Source: Chromera velia (Eukaryota; Sar; Chromeraceae). Taken from it: a stretch of 23,822 bases of DNA. Position numbers and translations under genes: made by a program. The notes below the pieces were generated by a model that saw only the letters and a program-made list of their open reading frames with translations, was not told where the DNA came from and did not search any database. Position 1 is the first letter of the stretch. Each line of letters starts with the position of its first letter. The stretch spans positions 1-23,822 of the forward strand of contig JAHBMJ010002002.1 in assembly GCA_018398765.1 (NCBI GenBank), given 5' to 3'. Shown here in pieces: positions 9,824 through 19,811 of this stretch.

Positions 9824-10060
9824 GTGGTAGGGAGGGAGGGAGAGAGGGAGGTATTTTTGACGGAGGAGAGAAAGTCGTGCACTGAACAGAAGAGCTAGAG
9901 GTAGGTAGGGAGGGAGGGAGGTATTTTTGACGGAGGAGAGAAAGTCGTGCACTGAACAGAAGAGCTAGAGGTAGGGAGGGAGGGAGGGAGGGAGGTATTT
10001 TTGACGGAGGAGAGAAAGTCGTGCACTGAACAGAAGAGCTAGAGGGAGGGAGGGAGGGAC
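9824..10060. repeat. 70-74 bp minisatellite, three copies
   Basis: A 50-base core starting GTATTTTTGACGGAGGAGAG occurs at 9851-9900, 9921-9970 and 9995-10044 with no visible difference. The copies are separated by (GGGA)n spacers of different length and closed by a fourth GGGA run. Near identity between cores implies recent duplication. Confidence 0.95.
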
Positions 10061-10649
10061 CTATCAGGTCCAGATGAAAAGAAGAAGGTTGATTGTTTGA
10101 TTGACTAATAGCGCATGCGCACCGTGACACAAAGATTGGAAGATGGATTCATGCGTTGGTGCATGGGTGAATGCATAAGAGATGCATGAGCATGTCAGTG
10201 CAAGCGTGTGTCTTTTTAACGGTTTTTTTGCTTGATGGTGAACAAATTGGCCTAAAGAGATTGGCAAAATAGACAGACGTAACGTGCAAGAAGGAAAACA
10301 AATGCATCTCTCTCACAGCTTTGAGGGAGAAGGGGAGAAGGGGTGAGTGAAAGGGGTAACAGAGAAGAGGAAAAGTTTGAATGACAGAACTCGACTCAAT
10401 GCTTGGTTTCGCTCATACATCCTTTGCTTCCTTCCTTCCTTTGTTGTCTCACTTCCTTTTGCATTCGCTTGCCTTTCTTTCTTTCTTTCTTTCTATCTAT
10501 TTTCTTTTTCTTTTTTTTTCCCTTCATTCCTTGCTTCTTTTCTTTCTTCCTCCCCTCCTTTCTCTCCCTCTCTCCGCCTCTCCCTCCAAAGAGTCTCCCA
10601 AACCCGATTTCTGTACCGATTTTTCTTCGGGGGAAGGACACTCACTTAC
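10061..10649. other. Spacer with low-complexity tracts
   Basis: No exon supported. There is a CTTT-rich tract at about 10475-10560. Frames here are low complexity. Confidence 0.5.
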
Positions 10650-10852
10650 CTGCAGGCAAAGGAAGAGAAGACAGACTCCCACACCCCGACACCCCTCTTA
10701 GGGGAAAAGCAGAGAACAGAAGAGACCGATTGTTTCGTTTTTCCTCTTTCTGGTTCGCTTTCCTTTGATGCCTCGAACGATCGACCTCTTGATCTCCTTA
10801 ACTTGCGCCCGTTGGTCGATCCTTTGAATTCTTTGGGCAACTCGAGCCTCAT
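10650..10852 (-). CDS. Possible first exon of a minus-strand gene
   Basis: A minus-strand ATG at 10852 opens 67 codons (MRLELPKEFKGSTNGRKLRR..., Arg/Lys/Ser-rich) and runs into a strong donor, CTGCAG|GTAAGTGAG, at 10650 (phase 2). No convincing second exon was found at lower coordinates, where the sequence becomes purine-rich low complexity. An alternative plus-strand frame over the same bases is also open, so this is only a candidate. Confidence 0.2.
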
Positions 10853-12300
10853 GATTGGTCTCCTTTTCTACTCGCGAGACGGCTTGATGGCCACATGCAG
10901 GTTTGTGCGGACGGACCGGACGGACGGACGGACAGAGGAAGAGACGTGCGTGCAAATTGGTGGTGGAAAGTAAACAGGCGTGATCGAGACAGGAGACACA
11001 GAGCATGTGTGAATCGATTGAAAGGTTTGGAAAAGGCAAATAAGGTTTTCTCTACGGCACCGTCCAACGGTAGGAACGCTCCTGTCCTGTGTGTGTCGAG
11101 AAGCCAGCTGGCCGCCTCGTTCCTTCAAGGCCTTAATTCCGTCTGCTTGATGGGTTGACCGACGTACAGACAGCGCCTGCATGCATAGATGGAATGTGAA
11201 CACGATACAAAGAGAGTTCGATGAATGATCGACTGATCGAGTGAAAGAAAACATGTCTCTTCCTTCCGTCTTCTTTTCGTCCCTTCTCCTCCCTTCTCTT
11301 CCTTTCTCCCCTGTTATGTTCCCCTGCGTGACCTTGGAAGGCTGTCCGTGCGGGAAAAGAAAGAAAAGAGAAAAAAAAACAAGTCATCTGGTCTGTCGGT
11401 CTGAATTTACCAAGTGGGGGACGCTCGGAGGATCTGGACGTCTATCGAAGAACACAAAAGTAATAGAAAATATAGTTTGCCTACGTCTCCATTGGTTGTG
11501 TTATCAATTGGCCGATGGATCGACAGGCTGTCCTGTCAGTCATGCAGGGAGAAAGGGGCAGAATTCAAGAGAAAAAAAAAGTTCAAGAGGCAACACCCGG
11601 CCGCTGTCGAAAGGACAGCAGGCAATGAGTGCGCGACCAAGGGAGAGAAGAGCAGCTTTCTTCCTTGTCTCCTTTCTTCCTGCCTTCTTAAATACTTCCT
11701 GCCCTCTCTGTTTCTCTTCTTTCTTCCTTCCTTCCTTCTTTCCTCCCTCCCTCCCTTCCTGTCTTCCTGTCGTTCCCTCTTTCTGTCTCTTCCTTCCTTC
11801 CTTCCTTCCTTCCTGCCTGACTGTCTGTCGTCTGTCTGGCTGTCTCTCTTTTTAGTTTTTTCTTTTCTTTCTTTCTCTTCTTTCTTTCGAGAACCGCCCC
11901 GTCCCTCCACAAGAAGCCCCCCTTTCGAACCGAACCACAGCGAGTTCGAAGGAATCAGGAAAAGACAGGAGAAGCGCAAAGGCGCGCGCGCGAGAGAGAG
12001 AGAGAGAGAAGACGCACTTAGTTTTTTTTGACTTGCTAGACAGCTGGGGAAATGCAAGAACCCGAGAAACGAAGTGCGATGAACAGAGAGGCAGGTGAGT
12101 ATCAAACTAGCTGGAAACGAGGAGAAGGAGGGGGACGCCATTTCTTTGAACGGTTCCAGGCAGCCAACAGAGGACAGAAGGGAGAGCAATCGCTGCTTCC
12201 TCCTCCTCTGCGCAAAGCATAAGTCAATCACTCCAAGACCCCAATAGATAGAAAGACGCAAAGACAAGAAGACCAGCGCGCAGAGTTCGATCGAGGCCTG
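10853..12300. other. Spacer with CTTC-rich tract, no secure gene
   Basis: About 11684-11886 is a CTTC/CTTT tract. An ATG at 12052 opens 14 codons (MQEPEKRSAMNREA) and reaches a good donor, GGCAG|GTGAGT, at 12095. No downstream exon could be confirmed, so this is not called as a gene. Confidence 0.4.
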
Positions 12301-13111
12301 CAGACATCATGCATCCAACGTCATCCAGTGCAGGCAGAACGGCAAAGCTCGTGCTTTCTCTCGTGCTTTCTTCCTGCCCATTCATGTCTGTCTGTGTTTG
12401 CCAGTGCAGTGCCTGGCTCCAGGGCTCTCTCTCTCTCTCTCTCTCCAGATTCAGAGTCGAGAAGCGTCTGTTTTGTTGCACGCCTGTGCAAGAGAGGCCA
12501 GAAGAACTCCTGCTGCTTTCACTCTTTATGACTTATATTAAAACGACAGTATAAAGCTTGTGTTCATTGCTTCGTGTACGACGTCGTAACGACGGAAGTG
12601 CAATCAGTTTCTATTGACAATCTGCATAGAGATATAAAGTTTAGACTAAACCCGTGCGGTCTATCATTAACTATTTCTTGCTTGGTAATACGTTGTCCAT
12701 GTATGGTTGGCCAGAGCCCTAGAGACACCTCACCGGCTTTAAACAACTTAGATCTAAGATCAAATCAAATCACATGAATTTATACCTTGCACTAGTAATT
12801 AAGTTACACGTAGTCATTGTACATAATCAATGCTCGGATATCTATTAAGTTCGATTAATTGATTGATTGATTGATTGCATGATTGATTGATTTATATATT
12901 CGTCTTTCAAATTAAATTTTTATTGTGAATCACTGAATTACCACATAAAAGCAACATAAAGTAAAAGCCCACCGTCGAAAACGATGGCTAACTACGGCGA
13001 ACCTCGATCCGGACCTACGATTAGTCATAACATAAAAACAAAATGTTAAAAAAAAAATGTATTGTTTGAAATAGTTTGAAACTATGTAAGAAACTATTTG
13101 AAACGACAGCT
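12301..13111. other. AT-rich spacer
   Basis: From about 12530 the base composition shifts to AT-rich, with an (ATTG)n run at 12853-12891. Short stretches near 12965-13000 (CGTCGAAAACGATGGCTAAC) look like decayed edges of the satellite that follows. No gene was seen. Confidence 0.5.
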
Positions 13112-13199
13112 CTAACTACGTCTAACTATAGTTAACACAGTCTTACCACGCAAAAGTAAAATACTTTTATCACAATAATGACTAAGATACATCCATAAG

Positions 13200-13700
13200 A
13201 TAAAAGTAAAATGTCTAACACAGACCCATAAGGCAAAAAAAAATTTTTTTTCTTAAAAATAACGGCCAGCACAGACCTACAACTACCTACAACGCAAAAG
13301 TAAAATGTCTTCGTCAAAAATGACGGCCAACACAGACCTACAACGCAAAAGCAAAATTTCTTCATCAAAAATGATGGCTAACACAGACCTACAACGTAAA
13401 AGCAAAATTTTTTCGTTAAAAATGATGGCCACCACAGACCTATAACGCAAAAGTAAAATTTCTTCATCAAAAATGATGGCCAACACAGACCCATAAGGCA
13501 AAAACAAAATTTCTTCGTTAAAAATGATGGCCAACTCAGACCTACAACGCAAAAGCAAAATTTCTTCGTCAAAAATGACGGCCACAGACTATGCATGTTA
13601 AAATTTTGATCTATAAAAAAAAAAATGACGGCCAACACAGACCTACAACGTAAAAGCAAAATTTCTTCGTCAAAAGTGACGGCCAACACAGACCCACACG
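13200..13700. repeat. 51-bp tandem satellite
   Basis: The unit contains CCAACACAGACCTACAACGC and TCGTCAAAAATGACGG. Anchors fall at 13327, 13378, 13429, 13480, 13531 and 13582, exactly 51 bases apart. Further anchors are at 13632 and 13683 (one copy with an insertion) and degenerate copies at 13215 and 13265. The period is 17 codons, so open frames on the minus strand repeat a 17-residue motif (LAVIFDEEILLLRCRSV). Confidence 0.95.
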
Positions 13701-14283
13701 AAATCCACGGCCCTCCATAGTACGGTGCCTCGGGCCACTGCGTCCCCAACCGGATCCTACTATCTACATGCTGTGTATACCATGTGTATACCAAATAAGC
13801 TTGTATCGTTTTGTATCGATAATAAAAAACATATATACGTGCTGTACCATATGTTGATCGATGTCGGACTGGAATGTAGATGTATACGCACTCGATCCTC
13901 TCGAAGTCACCTCCCCTGCAATTGTCATGACTTCTTGACTCGCCAGACCACTTCTTGAAGGCACCTTTTGAGACCGAGCATCATACAAGAGAAGAGGCTG
14001 AGGAAGGCAAACACTCCAACAATAGGATAAGTATCAGTTGCCGTCTCTCAATCAGTCTGCCATCGACTGAAGACCCACACACGCTTATCTGCTCCCTCAT
14101 TCCGTCCGCGCTCGCTTTCTTCCCTGGAAACGCCAATCGCAGGGGCTCAAGCTCTTCCAGTTGCCAAACACGGGGCCTTTTCTCTCGACTCACTCCACGG
14201 GTGGGGACTGTTGGCGCGTTCGGCTGAACACGAAGAGGTGACAACAGTAACGAGTGCCGTAGGCGGTATAAACAAAGGAAAGG
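13701..14283. promoter_or_regulatory. Upstream region of the ABCC gene
   Basis: This lies between the satellite and the ABCC ATG. It likely holds the 5' untranslated region and promoter, but no core element is recognisable. An in-frame TAA at 14269 excludes extending the protein through this stretch without an upstream intron. Confidence 0.3.
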
Positions 14284-14869
14284 ATGCACGTAGAGGGAAC
14301 AATATGTCCCGAGGGACTCCTCCATCTCTGGGTGGACTCCCGCCATTGGTTTTCCTCCTGCTGCCAGTTGGTAGTCCTTCCTACCTTCGCCCTTGTCTGT
14401 GGGCTGGTGATCCTAGTAGTCGAACTCAGCTTCCTTCTCGACAAACCGAAAGCACGTGGACGGCTGTACAACTACATTGATGTCCTTCGACTGTTGGCTT
14501 ATGCGCTTTTTGGTTTTGGGCCCCTCGGATTGGTCCTTCTGGGCAACCACATTGCTGTGGACATCGGGGTTGACTGCGACCATGTGTACTTTCTTTGCAT
14601 GGTCCTCGGGTTCTCCCTGATCTCCTCCTTCGTTCTGCACCTGGAAGTTCTGAAGGGGGTGCGGGAGAATGCGCTGTCGCAGTGTCTGTGGATCTGCTGG
14701 CTGGTCCCGTTGGGTATCGCTGGGGTGTTGCCCATAAAGGCCATCGTACAGGAGGTGGAGCCTGAGGGGGTCCCTGTGATCATCGGGCTCTCCTTCCAGG
14801 ACTTTGGAACGATCCTGGCTCTCCTGATGGGGGTCGTGAGCGGGCTGATGACATCCGTGTTCCGTGCCG
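14284..14869 (+). CDS. ABCC exon 1: TMD0 with five membrane segments
   Basis: 195 codons plus one base, ending at donor GCCG|GTGGGT (phase 1). Hydrophobic segments fall at about residues 28-50, 64-86, 101-121, 131-153 and 172-192. This is the five-helix TMD0 of long MRPs. A TMD0 separates MRP1-like members from short ABCC proteins and usually serves targeting or partner binding. The whole domain sits in one exon, unlike the finely split TMD1. Confidence 0.9.
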
Positions 14870-14882
14870 GTGGGTAGACCGA

Positions 14883-14925
<43 letters not shown>

Positions 14926-15540
14926 CCGCCCCCCCTGCTCGTCGACACTCACTCACTCACTCACTCACTCGCTCGCTCACTCACTCACTCACTCACTCAC
15001 TCACTCACTCTTCCAAGAGAAGGGGGGAGGCAAATAAATGCAGAGAGAATCAGAGAGAATCACGGTTGCAAGGCCTTTTCCCTCCGTCTCGACGAAGGTC
15101 TCTTGACGTGGTCTTTACAAGGCTCTAGATTTGCTTCACAGACTGAGAAGGCAGTATCTCTTTCTCTATCCTTTTTCTCTGCCTTTCTCTCAAAGTAGAA
15201 ACACGGACAGACTGACAGACGGACAGAAAGGCAGACTGTATGGCTTCTTCTTCTCGTTTTCTGTCTTTTGTCTTTCAATCACACAACAAACAGAAAAGGC
15301 AAGCAGCATCCGGACAATCAAAGAAACCACGGACAGTCAGAAACGCGGCAGGGGGTCCAAAGACTCAAACGCCCAATGCGTCTGCTCTTCCGATGCATTT
15401 TCACGTGAATGGTCTCTTGAAGTCACACGCTACTCATCACTTCCACATGTCAAGAAAGGAAAATCGTAAAGAGGAAAATGCTCAGAGCAAAAATATATTG
15501 ACAGACAGACAGACAGGCAGGCAGGCAGACAGACACACAC

Positions 15541-15579
<39 letters not shown>

Positions 15580-15583
15580 CACA

Positions 15584-15654
<71 letters not shown>

Positions 15655-15688
15655 CACACACACACACACACACACACACCACACACAC

Positions 15689-15726
<38 letters not shown>

Positions 15727-18410
15727 CACACACACACACACACACACACACACCACACAGACACCCACACGGACAGACAGACAGAGAATTCCAAGACCAG
15801 GCCTGATGATGAGAAAACACCAAACGCCTCTCCTTTCTCCTTGACCTAGTGGTCTCTCCTCCCCTCCGCCTCTTGTCTCCACACAGCGATTGATTGCATG
15901 TTGAAAGAATGCGTGCCTATAAATATACAAACAAATCACCCCCTCCCTGCGCACCTTCGTTCAGGGAGAGGAGGCACGGTACACCCCCTCGAGGCCCCCC
16001 TGATCACTCAACACCTGGATTTGTTTTCATACAATATGTATAATATGCATAATACATGCAGGTAGAGGAGGCACAGTACACCCCCTCGAGGCCCCCCTGA
16101 TCACTCAACACCTAGAGCTGGACGGTTCCATCTCCCCCCGTCACTTCCCCACCTCCACCCGCTCCTCCTCCTCTCTAGCCCTCGAGGAAGGGAGAGGGGA
16201 GGGCGGAGAGCCTCCTCCCCTGGCGGAGCTGGAAGCGGGAATTCTATCCATTCTCACCTTCAGCTGGCTCAACCAAATCATGGCCCTTGGACGGAGACGG
16301 CCCCTACAGCAGGGAGACCTCCCCGAGGTTCACCCAGGGGACACCGCAGCTGCGTGCTCGGAGAGATTCCTGATCCACTGGAGGGTCGGTTGGTCGGTCG
16401 GTTCGCCGGGCGGGCAGAAAGCCTGCAGGAAGTGTTTTGCATTCATTCATCCATGCACAGAGAAATAAATGCATCCATCATGCAGACGTATACAGATGAA
16501 CACATACGTAGGCACCATACCCGTGCTCTCTCGGCCAGATTTCTTCGATCATTCTCCATGCATGCACGGGAGGGAGGATAGGGGGGGATCAGGAGAGGAG
16601 GGCCCTCCGCATGATGCGGTGTTTGGTTTGGTTGGGGTTGGTTGGGATGCACGGAGGGAGGGAGGGAGGGAGGGAGGGAGTGCGATGAGGGATTGTTAGT
16701 GCCTTCCTTCAGCGCGGTACGTCATTCAGGTTCTCTCTCGTTGTTCTTCAAGAATCAGAGTCATGAATTTAGGTGTGCATGCGTGGTGTGGAGAAAGTGA
16801 AGGAACAGTCGACATGCAGACAACCTCAGAAGGTGAGTGAATCAACTGTGCACGGTGCTTAGTGATTCCGTGTTAAGTGTTCGTGTGTCCGTCTGTCTCC
16901 CTGTATCTCTCTCTGTCTCTATCTTATGAAAGAAAAAAGAAAAAAAGAAGTGATACAGTCTATGTCTTTTCTGTCTGTGTGTGTCTGTCTGTCTGTGCAG
17001 GAGGAAGTGAGGATTTGGAGAGGAGAGAAGCCGGGGAAGGTCTCTCTGACTCGGGCTCTCCGCAAGGCCTTCCAAGTCCATTTCTGGATTAGCGCTTTGT
17101 TCAAGCTGGTCAACGATCTGACTACCTTTCTCTCCCCCGTCCTGCTGGAGAGAATCCTTGTTTATCTGAAGAACACTAGAGACCCCGAAAAGAGAGAGGC
17201 ATGGTCCGTCAGTCCGTGCGGCATTCGATGAAGTAATGTTTTAAAGGAAGAGGTCTTTCCTTCCTTTTATTTCTGTGCATGCCCGTCTGTCTGTTCATTT
17301 ACCTTCCTTTTGGCCTCCATCCCTGCCTACCCATCGGTTTGTGTGAAAGCCATTCGTCACGGTCAGGCACGCAGCGATGTGTCTGTCTGGATTTGATTTG
17401 CTCTTCGATCATGATTCTTTTTTATTCAAATCACCCACCGACCCTGGGTGTGGGTAGGGTACGCGTGCATTTGTTTTTCTGTATGTATGTATGTATGTAT
17501 GTACGAAAATGAGTGCGTGGGTGTGCAGGTACGTAGGGTACGCGTGCGTGGTTGCGATGTTCTTCTCTGCGACCGTCCAGACTTTCGCATTGCATCAATA
17601 CTTCCACAGGTTGGTGGGCGGGAACTTTGTAGGAAAAAAAAAAATCTGGATGTTGTTTCTCTTGCGATTCTTAGGATCTCTCCGCTTTGCCACTTTAAAG
17701 CTCCTCACGGCAGAGGATGGAGAGCTCCTCTCAGCACTCACTGTGCTTCCAGGCCCGCCAGTAGCACCGCGCCAACCGTGCAGGAACAATTAAGGAGAGA
17801 GTGGCACTAGCTGTGTGATTACCCAGATTCTGCCCCTGGCAAGTCCTTTTCATCTGGATCTGGATGTGCGAATTCGTGTGCTGCCCCTGCCTGCAACATA
17901 TCTGTCTGTATTGAATGCAGACCTGCAGGACTCTCTCAAGACACCAACGCCACTCAAAGAAACGCCCCTCTCCCCCCCTTTCCCCTGCCTGCCTGCCTGT
18001 GCAGATGCTACAGACTGGGGATTCACCTGAAAGCTGCAGTGACAACAGAGGTCAGTCAGTCAGTCAGTCAGATGGTCCGACGGATGGCAAGGATGTGCAG
18101 TTGAGGAACAAAAGTGACGGACCAGAAGTCGTAGAGAGCTGCTTTAAAAATGTGTGTGGGAGCGGGTGTGTGTCTCCTCTTGAGACAATGCCTTTTTGTT
18201 TTTTTTTGTTGAGCTATGGGTCTGTGTCTGTCTGAAGATCGTACGGCAGAGTGAAGTCCTTAGTGAGATCGCATTCTTTTGTTTTAAGATCAGATTTCAA
18301 GCTTGAAAGAAACTCGAGCAGGCAGACAACAGTCCCTCGTGCACAAGCTGGCTGCCGTCCCAATGGCTTGAAGCCCTTGTTTCTCTCTCCCAGCCGAGAA
18401 ACGAAGCGAG

Positions 18411-18463
<53 letters not shown>

Positions 18464-19324
18464 CGTGAAAGAAACCAGCAGAGGCAAACGGAAGGTAAAC
18501 GAGACATGTTTGATCACTTCCTCTTCTCCTCTCGGTTCCTCTCTCCCCTCCCCTCCCCTCTCCTCCCCCAGGTCTACCGAAAGTCCCTCCGCATCGCTTC
18601 AGGCATGGCGGGGAAACCGCAAGAGCAGCAGAGCCCCAAGACGAAGGGAGAAGACGACGGAGAGAAAGGAACCCCAAAGTCACCACCCAAAGGAGCCGTA
18701 GCAGTCTCTGCCTCCTCAGGTGCCCTGGCCTCTTCCTCCTCTTCCTCTTCCTCATCCACGACGCAACTTCAGGAGGGGGGGAAGGAGAAGCCGAAAGAGA
18801 AAGAGAAGGGGAGTGCCGGAAAGTCGACGGGAGAGATTGTGAATCTAATGAGTGTGGACGGGCAGAGGCTTCAAGACCTCATGAGTTATTTCCACACGCT
18901 CTGGTCCGGACCTCTCCAGGTCTGTGTGTGTGTGTGTGTGTGTGGCCGTTGTTGGGGTTGCGAGGGGTGCAAAGGGTCAGATTGTTGTGGCCCGCGTCAG
19001 GTTTTGGGAGCTGTGCGATTTCCCTTGCTCATTTTGTCTGCGTTGTCCGGGATTGACGTTTTGTTGAGGTCGTGCGCGAATTTTCCAGAAGGAAGGGTAG
19101 ACCTGACCATCCCTTTTCCTCCCTCGGCACTCAAGGCAATTCGATCAGACATCCTCTCTCTCTCTTTCCCTTCCCCTTTCCCCCGCCCCTTCTCTCTTTC
19201 TGCCTCCGTTTCTGGCACGCAATCCAGTTTGTCTTTTTCCTTCCCTGCCATACGTCTCGGCTGTCTATTAGTGCTCTTCCTGACTGTTTACTGTGGACAC
19301 ATCACACACACACACACACACACA

Positions 19325-19363
<39 letters not shown>

Positions 19364-19755
19364 AATGTCTCCTCTGATGCACATCTACGGTCTATCTCTG
19401 GGGGTTGTATGTATGAGCACAATTATAGCTGTTTTTTTATCTGCGTGTCTCTCTCCCATTTGTGCAGATCACGCTCTCGTTGGTGCTCCTCTGGAGACAT
19501 GTGGGGGTTGCCGTGCTGGCGGGTGCAGGCATCATGGCTCTCAGCATTCCGCTCACTCGTCAGTCAGTCAGTCAGTCAGCCACCTCACTTGGATGCAAGG
19601 ACATCTCCAGACAGGCACAGGGATCGGCACCCCATGAAGGTCGTTGTTGCCCGTCTGGCGGGATTGCTGTGAAAGGGAACTGAGAGCTAAGGTTGTGAGA
19701 CCACACCCGTTCTCGTGTGCACGGTCCTTTATGGGTTCGCTTCTCTCCCCCCCTC

Positions 19756-19811
<56 letters not shown>

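Larger units (their letters stand above)
14870..16061 (+). repeat. ABCC intron 1 with (TG)18, (CTCA)n and long (CA)n arrays
   Basis: (TG)18 lies at 14887-14922, (CTCA)n at about 14948-15010, the dispersed element copy B at 15225-15475, and (GACA)n/(CA)n with single-base interruptions at 15499-15785. The (TG)18 and the (CA)n arrays are complementary within one intron. At 15965-16016 lies a copy of the start of exon 2. Confidence 0.85.

Noticed and set aside
11684..11886. ORFs around the CTTC tract
   Set aside because: Low-complexity repeat translation with no splice or start support.
12052..12540. Small two-exon gene (MQEPEKRSAMNREA plus a segment from about 12403)
   Set aside because: The frame joins, but the second segment is partly (CT)n and carries no recognisable protein; evidence is too thin.
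13200..13700. Possible CRISPR-like array
   Set aside because: The 51-base units are contiguous tandem copies with no unique spacers, and the context is eukaryotic.
15430..15954. Minus-strand Cys/Val ORFs and plus-strand His/Thr ORFs
   Set aside because: Translations of (CA)n/(GT)n microsatellite in ABCC intron 1.
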